Source of the DNA: Chryseobacterium camelliae
GTDB taxonomy: Bacteria; Bacteroidota; Bacteroidia; Flavobacteriales; Weeksellaceae
NCBI RefSeq assembly: GCF_030818575.1
Contig: NZ_JAUTAL010000001.1
Span: 124,001-188,000 of the forward strand
Direction of reading: 5' to 3'
DNA: 64,000 nt
A program made the translations under genes and the position numbers. Shown in pieces: positions 1-8,207 of the stretch. Numbering within the stretch: position 1 is the first letter of the stretch; each line of letters begins with the position of its first letter. A model generated the notes under the pieces. That model was not told the DNA's origin, made no database searches, and was given only the letters and a program-made list of their open reading frames with translations.

Positions 1-1027
1 TAGCCGGCTTTTTGTTGATTTTCAGTTTTCCGTTTTCTATTTTGGAAACATCCAGCAGGTCATTGATCAGGGTATTCAGTTTTTCGATCTGGGTGAGGGC
101 TTTCGTGACAAATCCTGCTTCGGAGCAGGAGTCATCCAGTTTAAGCTTGCGTTCCAGCAATTGAATGTATGCTTTTATACTGGTAAGAGGGGTCTTTAAT
201 TCATGGCTGGCAATGCTCAGGAATTCGTCTTTCTCTTTTTCTACCTTTTTCTGATCTTCGATATCGGTAAAAGTACCGACCCAGTTTTTCAGGGTATTGC
301 CTTCGTGTACGGGTGACATCCGCAAAAGATGGTATCGGTAGTCCCCGGATCCCCTGTTCCTGATGCGTACTTCAAGGTCCAGTGCTTTTCCCATCTTTCG
401 GCAGAGCTCAAATTCTTCCTGTATGTTAGGGTCATCCGGGTGGGTTTCCGGGAACTCTTTATCGGAAGCAGAGTATTCGTACCAGCGGGCATTGACGAAA
501 TCCACCTTTCCCTCTTCATTCAAGGTGAAGGCAATCTGCGGAAGGGCTTCCAGCATAAGATGAAAATAGTCTATTCTGGACTTCATACTTACCTGCGATT
601 CCCTTCTTCCTTTTACCTCCAGTTCCAGGCTCTGCTGGGTTTTCTTCATCGCAAGGTTCTGTTCCTGAAGGTTGTAATAGGTTTTTACTTTTAGAAGCAG
701 GATTTCCGGATCGATAGGCTTGGTTACATAATCTATACCTCCGGAGGCATATCCACGTGTAATGAATCTTTTTTCAGTATTTACAGCGGATAAAAATATA
801 ATAGGAATCTCTTTGGTTTTACTATATCCGGCAAATGTCTCTGCCACTTCAAAACCATCCATGTCCGGCATCTGTACATCTAAAATAATCAGAGCATAAT
901 TATTTTTAAGTGCTTTTCCTAACGCCTCTTCACCCGAATTGGCTGTGTCTACCTGGAAATCTCTGGATTCCAGCAGCCTTTTTAAGGAATAGATGTTGTT
1001 TTGATTATCATCAACAATTAAGATCAT
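1..1027 (-). CDS. Hybrid sensor: receiver-PAS-histidine kinase (partial, C-terminus outside window)
   Basis: The frame is open from an ATG at 1027 to the left edge, giving about 342 residues with no stop. Order: receiver domain (acidic pair D6/D7, phosphoacceptor D50 in LILDVQMPD, Lys of the VTKP motif near 102), a coiled linker, a PAS domain (about 155-255) and a HisKA dimerisation domain whose phosphorylated His lies near 275 in ASHELKTPL. The ATPase domain must follow outside the window. A receiver placed before PAS-HisKA is typical of Bacteroidetes phytochrome-like or CheY-fused kinases; the signal sensed cannot be told. It is presumably cytoplasmic, as no membrane segment is visible. Confidence 0.9.
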   Translation of the reverse strand, partial: MILIVDDNQNNIYSLKRLLESRDFQVDTANSGEEALGKALKNNYALIILDVQMPDMDGFEVAETFAGYSKTKEIPIIFLSAVNTEKRFITRGYASGGIDYVTKPIDPEILLLKVKTYYNLQEQNLAMKKTQQSLELEVKGRRESQVSMKSRIDYFHLMLEALPQIAFTLNEEGKVDFVNARWYEYSASDKEFPETHPDDPNIQEEFELCRKMGKALDLEVRIRNRGSGDYRYHLLRMSPVHEGNTLKNWVGTFTDIEDQKKVEKEKDEFLSIASHELKTPLTSIKAYIQLLERKLKLDDSCSEAGFVTKALTQIEKLNTLINDLLDVSKIENGKLKINKKPA

Positions 1028-1201
1028 AAGGGGTAAAAATAGTCTATAATTAGTAGTGATTTACTTGAGTTTCCAAAAGTAGTCACAGTAACAGCAAAAA
1101 TTGGGCTATTTTTAACAAAATCTTATAAATAAAGTAAAATATTGTTAAATAAAAGCCTTAATGCATGACATTATCTTGAAGCCATGCGCTGATGCTGAAT
1201 C

Positions 1202-1546
1202 TTATCCGTGATTTTCTTCGCAATATTTTTTCTTCCATTTGGCCACCGAATTTCTGCTGAGTTTGAAATGCTTCGCCAGCTGGGTGTTGTTCAGCCCATT
1301 TTTCTTCTGGTACTCCAGGATCTGCATAACAGTAGCACGGTCATAGGCCCTGAGCTTTTGGTTGGAGGCCAGTGAAGTCTTGTTCCCTGTTCCGGTAATC
1401 AGATTATTCAGCCGGATGATATCCAGTACCGTAAATTCTTTTTTATTTAAGATTGACTGACAAATAGGTTCCTTATCCGGATATTTGATGCTGATCATAT
1501 CACGGTAGATTTTCCTGTAATCAGGAGAAGTAGGTAGTGTGTCCAT
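1202..1546 (-). CDS. Transposase-like helix-turn-helix protein, second gene of HTH cassette (copy 1)
   Basis: A 114-residue protein. Residues about 70-112 form a Tnp/IS3-OrfA-type HTH (YDRATVMQILEYQKKNG, then NTQLAKHFKLSRNSVAKWKKKY), but there is no DDE catalytic domain or terminal inverted repeat nearby. The N-terminal 60 residues are helical and of unknown role. It follows the 142-residue HTH gene by 65 bp on the same strand. A clear paralogue with the same partner lies at 24876-25202; both share a KLRAYDR/KLKTYDR core before the HTH. It is probably a DNA-binding regulator rather than a transposase. Confidence 0.7.
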   Translation of the reverse strand: MDTLPTSPDYRKIYRDMISIKYPDKEPICQSILNKKEFTVLDIIRLNNLITGTGNKTSLASNQKLRAYDRATVMQILEYQKKNGLNNTQLAKHFKLSRNSVAKWKKKYCEENHG

Positions 1547-1611
1547 TTGGAAGTAGATAACGGGTAAAAGTTAGGTTTGAAAATTAAATGTGGATACGAC
1601 TTATTTTAAGG

Positions 1612-2040
1612 TTATTTTGATTTATTTTTGCTGATCCATTTGTATAGAGTGGTTTTCGGAATGCGGTATTCTTCCACAATTTCCATCTTCGTCTTTTTTT
1701 CGGTATAAATCAGTTCCAGAATAAAATCTATAACTTCCTGGGTGTAAATGTTCTTACGGAATTCCGGAAGTTTGCTTTTATGGGGTGCTTTTTTAATGTA
1801 GTTATTCCCCTGCGGCGGCGAATACAAAATTAAATGCTGGCTGTAAAGCCTGAAAAAGTCATATTTAAGCAGTTTGCTCCACCGCAGCAATACTTCAGTT
1901 TTAATATTGGCAGACTGATACATCAGGTTGACTTCTTCTTCGTCGAGCTTTAAGAAACTGCATATGCGGGATATTTCCAGATCGCTTTCCGCAACTTTCT
2001 TCTTAATCAGCTTTCCGATATGGAGTGTCTTAAAATCCAT
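1612..2040 (-). CDS. HTH protein with N-terminal helical domain, first gene of HTH cassette (copy 1)
   Basis: I chose the ATG at 2040; an in-frame TTG three codons upstream is less likely because the paralogue at 25214-25642 then has exactly the same length (142 residues) and start. The N-terminal half (LHIGKLIKKKV, then LLRWSKLLKYDFFRLYSQHLI) looks like an XRE-type helical domain common in Chryseobacterium. The C-terminal half (FRKNIYTQEVIDFILEL, then KMEIVEEYRIPKTTLYKWI) is a transposase-type HTH. Two potential DNA-binding segments in one small protein suggest a regulator. It starts 15 bp after the small ORF at 2055-2261. Confidence 0.75.
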   Translation of the reverse strand: MDFKTLHIGKLIKKKVAESDLEISRICSFLKLDEEEVNLMYQSANIKTEVLLRWSKLLKYDFFRLYSQHLILYSPPQGNNYIKKAPHKSKLPEFRKNIYTQEVIDFILELIYTEKKTKMEIVEEYRIPKTTLYKWISKNKSK

Positions 2041-2054
2041 AGGATGCAAGGTAT

Positions 2055-2261
2055 TTAAAATTCATGATTCAATGAAGCAGAAATAGCTGGTACTGCCTTG
2101 CCGTACACCTGCAAGGATAATCTTGCCACATGTAAAATCTCAAGGGTTTTCCCCGGGATATGGTCTAAAGGGACATCCGGTATATGATTGTTAATACCTA
2201 CCTGTGAATAATCTGCGAGGGAACTGGCAGATGAAGCGACCATGAATAGTTTTTTTTTCAT
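2055..2261 (-). CDS. Small 68-residue peptide upstream of HTH pair
   Basis: This begins MKKKLFMVASSASSLA, a short hydrophobic N-terminus that could be a weak signal, followed by a polar segment. It ends 15 bp before the HTH gene on the same strand, so it should be cotranscribed. I do not recognise the family. It could be a secreted or signalling peptide, or a leader ORF; alternatively it is not translated. No counterpart of this peptide is visible directly upstream of the second cassette copy. Confidence 0.4.
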   Translation of the reverse strand: MKKKLFMVASSASSLADYSQVGINNHIPDVPLDHIPGKTLEILHVARLSLQVYGKAVPAISASLNHEF

Positions 2262-2422
2262 TTTGACTGATAATTAATTAAAAATATGTTTTACGTGTTT
2301 TACTGAATGTTGAAGTTTTGCTGATCCTAATTGGTATTTTTACATGCCTGTTTGGATGTAACGATTGCTTTGCCGGTTTAAGATGAATAATAGGGTTGGA
2401 TGCCACCCGTCCTGATGCAGTT

Positions 2423-2563
2423 TTATAGGCATGACCGATGTTTTATACCAGTTGTCGAATTGCATGTATTTTGAAATGGCTTACCGTAGAATGATGATAT
2501 AAAGTGATGTGTAGCCCGAATAGTATCAGGCAGATGCAGCAAGCAGATAGACCGTTTTTTCAT
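2423..2563 (-). CDS. Candidate 46-residue small ORF in the leader of the HTH cassette
   Basis: A minus-strand ORF from ATG 2563 to TAA 2423, starting MKKRSICLLHLPDTI and rich in Ser, His and basic residues, with three Cys. It starts about 30 bp after the predicted transcription start of the promoter at 2600-2629 and is preceded by TTTAGG. Nothing about its sequence is recognised. It may be a leader peptide, or the leader may be noncoding. Confidence 0.25.
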   Translation of the reverse strand: MKKRSICLLHLPDTIRATHHFISSFYGKPFQNTCNSTTGIKHRSCL

Positions 2564-2599
2564 CCTAAATATTTTAACCAATATCGTAAAAGCAGGGCA

Positions 2600-2629
2600 C
2601 AAATTTACTTATTTTAAAATGATTAACAA
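2600..2629 (-). promoter_or_regulatory. Bacteroidetes promoter of HTH cassette copy 1
   Basis: On the minus strand TTG (2629-2627), 19 bp, then TAAATTTG (2607-2600) match the flavobacterial TTG-N19-TAnnTTTG consensus exactly. Transcription from here would give a leader of roughly 330 nt before the 68-residue ORF. Confidence 0.6.
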
Positions 2630-2715
2630 TTAAAATTTTTATAGGCATTAATGGATTAATTGAAAGATAATCGACAACAAGGGCATTATCTATAATTTTT
2701 GCTGTTAAAAATTTA

Positions 2716-3678
2716 TTATATATAAAAAGTCTGTGCTGCCTGTGCTGTGTTCTGGGACCGCATCAGGTGTAGGAGCCTTACAGCAGCGGTCATTCCCATT
2801 TTAAATCCGTCATTGATGAGGTATTCATACGACTCATCGAGGTATTTCGGGAGCGTTCCTTCGCTTATGGCTACAACTTTTACGGTGTTCCCGCGGATAT
2901 TTTTCTTAATGAGTGTGCTGTGCAGGCCCGCCAGCGTTTCATCACTCATGGCAAAAAAGCCATCGAAATTTTCATAATCCAGAAGGATGTCCAGCTTATC
3001 TTTAACTGTATCTGCAGAATTGCAGTAGATCACTTTATAATCGATCGCAGGAAATCTGCTGATTTCTTTAATGAAAAAATCTTTCCTTACCTGGGTAATT
3101 TCAAGGTTTTCGTCACCGAATATGGCAAGGACCTTTGTGCAGCTCGCAGCAACAAATTGTTCAACGGCCATAGCCATGTTTTTTGCATTGTCAAAAATAA
3201 CCTCATCATATTCTTTCTGCGGCAGTGTCTTATCAAAGATAACAGCAGGGATTCCCATGGCTCTGATCTTATTCAGATGGTTAAGGTCATGCGTATTCCG
3301 GGTTACTGAAATAAGAATTCCATCTACTCTGGAATTGATGCAGGTAAGGAGGTTTTCCTCTTCAATCTGGCAGGACTCTTCTGAAGAGAGAACAAAAAAA
3401 TGGTATCCTTCTTTGTGCAATACCGAAGAAATCCCTTTGATGATGGAAGGAATAAAGAACATGGAAATTTCAGGGATAATAAGCCCGATAGCTTTAGAAG
3501 ATTTTTTCCGGAAGTTAATAGCAAAGTCATTAGGAACGTAATTAAACGTTTCTGCAGCTTCTTTAACCCTTTGCTTGACAGTACTGCTGATATCCGGATG
3601 ATCCTTTAATGCACGCGATACCGTAGAGGTACTGATATTGAGCATTTCAGCAAGGTCTTTTATAGTGATTCTTTTCAT
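2716..3678 (-). CDS. LacI-family transcriptional regulator
   Basis: 320 residues. Residues 1-50 are a classic LacI HTH and hinge (ITIKDLAEMLNISTSTVSRAL, then YVPNDFA), followed by a periplasmic-binding-like effector domain (about 60-315; IGLIIPEIS, VFDKTLP, AIFGDE, GFFAMSDE). It is transcribed divergently from the TonB receptor at 3921, and a near-palindromic operator of LacI type lies between them at 3809-3828. By analogy with SuxR of the Xanthomonas sux locus it probably represses the sugar operon and senses sucrose or a derived sugar; the ligand is inference. Confidence 0.9.
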   Translation of the reverse strand: MKRITIKDLAEMLNISTSTVSRALKDHPDISSTVKQRVKEAAETFNYVPNDFAINFRKKSSKAIGLIIPEISMFFIPSIIKGISSVLHKEGYHFFVLSSEESCQIEEENLLTCINSRVDGILISVTRNTHDLNHLNKIRAMGIPAVIFDKTLPQKEYDEVIFDNAKNMAMAVEQFVAASCTKVLAIFGDENLEITQVRKDFFIKEISRFPAIDYKVIYCNSADTVKDKLDILLDYENFDGFFAMSDETLAGLHSTLIKKNIRGNTVKVVAISEGTLPKYLDESYEYLINDGFKMGMTAAVRLLHLMRSQNTAQAAQTFYI

Positions 3679-3808
3679 TTTGGGTTAATTGAAGCAATTT
3701 TTGGGTGAATTTAGCAATGATTTTCGAGGATTTTAACGTTAAATTATGTTAATTTTATGAAGTGATATTGTTAATGAAATGTTAAAATAAAATTATGTTA
3801 TTAACCGC

Positions 3809-3828
3809 AAACGATTGCGCAAACGGTT
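3809..3828. promoter_or_regulatory. Predicted LacI-family operator
   Basis: A 20-bp imperfect palindrome centred on TTGCGCAA, with arms AAACGA and ACGGTT, has the central CpG and spacing typical of LacI/GalR operators. It lies between the divergent lacI-type gene and the TonB receptor gene, about 95 bp upstream of the latter. Confidence 0.65.
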
Positions 3829-3920
3829 GAAATTAACGCACAGTTTACATACTATTAAAACTGCATTTTGGATATAGTAAAAAAAATACTTTTAGACCAT
3901 AACAAAAACTTCATAAAGAT

Positions 3921-6338
3921 ATGGAATCAAAAACATTTACCAAATTATGCATTTTAGGTGCAATGAATACAGCAGCATTCATGTTTGCCCAAAATACTTC
4001 AAATGATACCATTGCAAGAGATAAAGCCATTGATGAGGTGGTGATTACAGGGAATGCCAATCCAAAGGCTTCCATAAAAACAAGTACTTCTATTTCAACA
4101 TTGAAAATGAAAGACATTGAAAATGCAGCACCCAGAACTACGGCGGAAATCTTCAGGACTATCCCGGGAATCCGTTCAGAATCATCGGGAGGAGAGGGGA
4201 ACTCCAATATTACGGTGAGAGGGGTACCGGTTTCGGCAGGAGGATCAAGGTACCTGCTTATCCAGGAAGATGGTCTTCCGGTAATGCAGTTCGGGGATAT
4301 TGCTTTCGGAACCCAGGATCAGTTTACCCGTTTTGATTCGTTTGTTTCCCGTGTGGAAGCATTGAGAGGAGGTTCGGCATCCGTATTTGCCAGCAATTCA
4401 CCGGCCGGGATTATCAACTTCATTACCAAAACGGGTGAAAAACAGGGCGGAAGCATCATCCAGCAGGTAGGCCTTAACTATAGGAATTACAGGACTGATT
4501 TTGATTACGGAACCCCGATAGGTGACAACACGTTCATCAGCGCAGGAGGGTTTTACAGGGTAGGCGACGGTCCCAGAAAAACAGGATTCAATTCCAATAA
4601 TGGAGGCCAGTTCAGGATTTCACTGCTTAAAAAGTTTGAAAAGGGAAGCTTCCGAGTATATGCCAAAGTTCTGGATGACCGCACAGCAGCCTATATGCCT
4701 ATGCCTATTTCTGTAACCGGTACAGACAGTAACCCGAAATGGTCTTCATTATCCAGTTACAATGCGCTTACAGGTGCTTTGCAGACGATCAACCTTCAAC
4801 ATGACAGGACAGTCGGCGGCGATGGCAATATTCTTGACAGTGATATTTCAGACGGGATGCATTCCGTATCAAAGGCTATTGGTGCAGAATTCAACTATGA
4901 CCTGGGAGACGGATGGAAATTTGAAGAGAAAGTGCGTTATGCTGCCAATGGCGGACAATTTATCGCTCCATTCCCTGCAAGTGTGGGAACCGGAACCGAA
5001 ATCCTGTCTGCCATTCCGGGTTACGCCAGAGCAGTGTACAGCGGAACCAATACCGCGGTGGATATGAATGCCTACTACATGAAAATGCACCTGTTCAACG
5101 TAACGCTGAACAATTTCAATAATTTCTTCAATGATTTCAACTTCAGCAAGAAATGGGATGGGGTAAAAGTGAATGCAGGGCTTTACAAAGGGCTCCAGAA
5201 CATCAATATGTCATGGGTCTGGAATACCTACCTTCAGGAAGTTAGCGACAACAATGCAAGGCTGATTGATGTATATAATGCTGCAGGAACGGCTATTACA
5301 GATCATGGGCTGCTGGCATACGGTGTTCCGGCGTGGGGAAACCTGAACAGGAACTACAATACCAAATATGATGTGACGGCACCTCATGCGCAGATAGAAA
5401 TCAATGCTACGGATAAGCTGACGATTGATGCGGGGGCAAGGTATGATTTCGGAAGAGTGTCCGGAAGTTTCTCGGGAGTTACCAATACAAAAACTGTACG
5501 TGATATGAACGGCAACGGAGTTATTGATATTCCTGAACAGAATGTGGCAACCAATGACAATATCAATGTTCCGGTAAACTACAGATACGGAATCTTCGGG
5601 TATTCGGTAGGTGCCAACTATGCACTGAACAGCCGTAATGCCGTATTCGCAAGGGTAAGCCAGGGCGGAAGTGCTTCAGCAGACAGGATCCTGTTTTCAG
5701 GGTATAACTATACCAACAATGATGACCCGGCGCTGGATGCTGTAAAAGTGAACAAAGTAAATCAGGTGGAAGCAGGATACAAATTGAGGGGAGCCCAGTA
5801 TTTCCTTAATACAACCTTATTCCTTGCCAATACCACAGAGGCCAATTTTGAGGCTACCACACAGAGAAAAACGGAAAATAAGTATCAATCCTACGGAGTC
5901 GAACTGGACGGATATTACAAAATCAGCAGAATGTTTGACATTAAGGCCGGACTTACCTATACCCACGCAGAAATAAGAAATGCACTGGATCCTACCATCA
6001 TCGGAAATATGCCTAGAAGGACCCCGAAGTTTATGTATACGGTAAATCCTAATTTCAATGTGGAAAAATTAAGCGTTGGCTTTTATCTGATCGGTGTAAC
6101 TAAATCCTTTACACAGGATTCCAATAAGTTGATCATGCCTGCATATGCCATTGTAAATCCTTACATTTCTTATCAGGTGCTTAAAAACCTTTCAGTCGCT
6201 GTAAACGGTAACAATGTATTCAATACCATTGCGGTAACAGAAGCGGAAGAGGCTTCGCTTGCCGGAGGCAACGGGATCATAAGAGCACGTACTTTACCGG
6301 GAAGCAGTTATAGCGTAAGTGTTAAATTTGATTTTTAA
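3921..6338 (+). CDS. TonB-dependent outer-membrane receptor
   Basis: 805 residues. It has an N-terminal signal peptide (to about residue 24), a TonB-box-like DEVVITGNA near 38-46, a plug domain (about 55-170, with TAEIFRTIPGIRSESSGGEGNSN broken into plug motifs and RVEALRGGSASVFASNSPAGIINFIT) and a beta-barrel ending in an aromatic residue (SVSVKFDF). No SusD partner follows. It is first gene of a plus-strand operon with invertase-like, kinase and transporter genes, and faces a LacI regulator, so it likely imports sucrose or a related oligosaccharide across the outer membrane, as SuxA does in xanthomonads. Confidence 0.9.
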   Translation: MESKTFTKLCILGAMNTAAFMFAQNTSNDTIARDKAIDEVVITGNANPKASIKTSTSISTLKMKDIENAAPRTTAEIFRTIPGIRSESSGGEGNSNITVRGVPVSAGGSRYLLIQEDGLPVMQFGDIAFGTQDQFTRFDSFVSRVEALRGGSASVFASNSPAGIINFITKTGEKQGGSIIQQVGLNYRNYRTDFDYGTPIGDNTFISAGGFYRVGDGPRKTGFNSNNGGQFRISLLKKFEKGSFRVYAKVLDDRTAAYMPMPISVTGTDSNPKWSSLSSYNALTGALQTINLQHDRTVGGDGNILDSDISDGMHSVSKAIGAEFNYDLGDGWKFEEKVRYAANGGQFIAPFPASVGTGTEILSAIPGYARAVYSGTNTAVDMNAYYMKMHLFNVTLNNFNNFFNDFNFSKKWDGVKVNAGLYKGLQNINMSWVWNTYLQEVSDNNARLIDVYNAAGTAITDHGLLAYGVPAWGNLNRNYNTKYDVTAPHAQIEINATDKLTIDAGARYDFGRVSGSFSGVTNTKTVRDMNGNGVIDIPEQNVATNDNINVPVNYRYGIFGYSVGANYALNSRNAVFARVSQGGSASADRILFSGYNYTNNDDPALDAVKVNKVNQVEAGYKLRGAQYFLNTTLFLANTTEANFEATTQRKTENKYQSYGVELDGYYKISRMFDIKAGLTYTHAEIRNALDPTIIGNMPRRTPKFMYTVNPNFNVEKLSVGFYLIGVTKSFTQDSNKLIMPAYAIVNPYISYQVLKNLSVAVNGNNVFNTIAVTEAEEASLAGGNGIIRARTLPGSSYSVSVKFDF

Positions 6339-6352
6339 TAATTGACAGAACA

Positions 6353-6389
6353 AAGCGGAATGAAAGCTCATCAGGGCTGAATTCCGCTT
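6353..6389 (+). other. Intercistronic stem-loop between receptor and hydrolase genes
   Basis: AAGCGGAAT (6353-6361) pairs with ATTCCGCTT (6381-6389). An A-run, not a T-run, follows on the plus strand, so it is unlikely to terminate the operon. It may protect the upstream receptor mRNA or attenuate the downstream genes. Confidence 0.45.
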
Positions 6390-6402
6390 AAAAAATAAAA
6401 AT

Positions 6403-7548
6403 ATGTTTAAGGAAGAAGCTTTAGATGTCATCAGAAAAGCGGTCACTGAAGAAGGTCTGCTGGCTTCAGCACAGCAGAGAGACAATTATGCGAGGGTTTG
6501 GGCGAGAGATTCCATGATGACAGGATATGCCGGAATCCTGGCCAATGATCCTGAGACGCTTGAGGGACTGGAAAAATCCATTCTGACACTGGCCAAACAC
6601 CAGGCGGATAACGGACAGATCCCGTCTAATGTAGTTCATGGAAAAGCAAGTTTCGGAACGCATGTCGGCAGGACCGATGCCACCACATGGTGGGTAGCAA
6701 TCACCTGCGAATATCTAAGGACTTCAGGAAATTCTTCATTACAGGATCAGCTGAAGGAACCCCTTTACAAGGCGCTTTCATGCCTCAAAACGTGGGAGTA
6801 TAATCAGAGAGGCCTCGTATACAGTCCGCTTGGTGGGAACTGGGCAGATGAATATGTGACCTCAGGGTATACCTTGTATGATAATATACTGCGATACTGG
6901 GCTTTAAAAAATGTTTCTGAATTGTATGAAGATGATGATTTAAAGACTCTGGCAGCGAAAACCAGGCAGCTTATCCAGGACAATTTCATAAAAAATGAAT
7001 CAGGAGCATCGAAATACCACGAAACGGCGTATGCCAAAGTTTCGGCAAAACCGTATTTCTGGGCATCCTTAAATGCAAACGGATATGATGAACGTTTTGA
7101 CCTTGCCGGAAATGCACTGGCATTGTACCTTGATTTTGATCTTGAGCTCCATGCTTTTTCAGATTTTCTTGTAAAGGTGAGCCAGGAGTTCGGGCACTGG
7201 ATGCTTCCTGCTTTTTATCCTGTGATTTATCCCGGAGATGATGACTGGAGGCTGCTCGAAAACAATTACAGCTACAGCTTTAAAAACGAACCGTATCATT
7301 TCCACAACGGAGGCTCATGGCCGATCTTTTTAGGATGGCTCTCCCTGGGTCTGAGGAGAAAAGGCATAAGCAGTATTCCGGATCAGATTCTGGAGCAGTA
7401 CGAATCCCTGATGAATGAAAAAGGCCATCATTTCCGGGAATACTATTCTACGGATAAATTGCTGCCGCTGGGAACTGAACAGCTTTGTTTTTCTGCTTCA
7501 GGCTACCTGATGATGATTGAGGGCTCCAATGCCCTAAACCCTTTATAA
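6403..7548 (+). CDS. GH100-like (neutral/alkaline invertase-type) glycoside hydrolase
   Basis: 381 residues with an (alpha/alpha)6-barrel pattern and no signal peptide, so cytoplasmic. Motifs match GH100 invertases: NYARVWARDS (28-37), GRTDATTWW with the likely general acid D92, HNGGSWP (301-307), and REYY with the likely catalytic base E346, followed by FSASGYL. Such enzymes hydrolyse sucrose to glucose and fructose. Automated annotation often calls relatives glycogen-debranching or amylo-1,6-glucosidase proteins. The neighbouring SUT-like transporter and LacI regulator favour sucrose. Substrate is inferred, family is well supported. Confidence 0.75.
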   Translation: MFKEEALDVIRKAVTEEGLLASAQQRDNYARVWARDSMMTGYAGILANDPETLEGLEKSILTLAKHQADNGQIPSNVVHGKASFGTHVGRTDATTWWVAITCEYLRTSGNSSLQDQLKEPLYKALSCLKTWEYNQRGLVYSPLGGNWADEYVTSGYTLYDNILRYWALKNVSELYEDDDLKTLAAKTRQLIQDNFIKNESGASKYHETAYAKVSAKPYFWASLNANGYDERFDLAGNALALYLDFDLELHAFSDFLVKVSQEFGHWMLPAFYPVIYPGDDDWRLLENNYSYSFKNEPYHFHNGGSWPIFLGWLSLGLRRKGISSIPDQILEQYESLMNEKGHHFREYYSTDKLLPLGTEQLCFSASGYLMMIEGSNALNPL

Positions 7549-7557
7549 ATTGATAAG

Positions 7558-8205
7558 ATGATTGGTGATATTATAGAACTGAATGAAAACCATCTGGCAA
7601 GTGCCAGAGAAATATTGGAGATCCTGAAGAAGCACTTCCTGCTGGCTCAAAAACACAAAATTGCTGTTGGAATTGCAGGTGAAAGCGGAAGCGGCAAATC
7701 TGTGACTGCTTTTGCCCTTCAGAAAGTTCTTCATGAAATGAACATAAAGAGCATCGTGCTGCAAATGGATGATTATTTTAAGCTTCCACCCAGAACCAAC
7801 CATGAGAACCGTCTGATTTCCCTGGAAAACATAGGCCCTCATGAAGTAAATCTGAAAAAGCTTTCCGAAAATATAGACGATTTTAAAAAGGGAGTGGCGA
7901 TTATTGAAAAACCATTGGTCCATTATCGCGAAAACAGCATTCAGACTGAAGTTCTGGAAACTTCGGAATGCGAGGTGGTCATCGTTGAAGGGACTTACAT
8001 CTTAGAACTTGAAGATTTCGAATATAAAATATTCATAGACCGCAACTATAAAGATACCTATAAGAACCGCATGCAGCGGAACCGGGATGAGAAAAGTGAC
8101 TTTGTAGAAAAAGTACTGGATATAGAACATCATATCATCCGTAATTTTAAAAATAATGCCGATCTTATCCTCGACAAAAACTATAATCCGGTAATTCCCC
8201 AATAG
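7558..8205 (+). CDS. Uridine kinase-like P-loop kinase
   Basis: 215 residues of the phosphoribulokinase/uridine kinase fold. The Walker A motif GESGSGKS lies at about 41-48, the QMDDYF acidic motif near 63, and VIVEGTYIL near 141. In this operon (9 bp after the hydrolase, 2 bp before the transporter) it might phosphorylate a product of sugar hydrolysis rather than uridine. The family assignment is firm, the substrate is not. Confidence 0.75.
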   Translation: MIGDIIELNENHLASAREILEILKKHFLLAQKHKIAVGIAGESGSGKSVTAFALQKVLHEMNIKSIVLQMDDYFKLPPRTNHENRLISLENIGPHEVNLKKLSENIDDFKKGVAIIEKPLVHYRENSIQTEVLETSECEVVIVEGTYILELEDFEYKIFIDRNYKDTYKNRMQRNRDEKSDFVEKVLDIEHHIIRNFKNNADLILDKNYNPVIPQ

Positions 8206-8207
8206 CC

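Noticed and set aside
329..694. Plus-strand ORF of 121 codons
   Set aside because: It is antisense to the receiver-PAS-kinase gene, which has clear domain motifs.
1202..2040. HTH gene pair as an insertion sequence
   Set aside because: Only HTH segments are present; no DDE/DEDD transposase domain, terminal inverted repeats or target duplication is visible.
4762..5067. Plus-strand 101-codon ORF in another frame
   Set aside because: It lies inside the TonB receptor coding sequence and has no independent signals.
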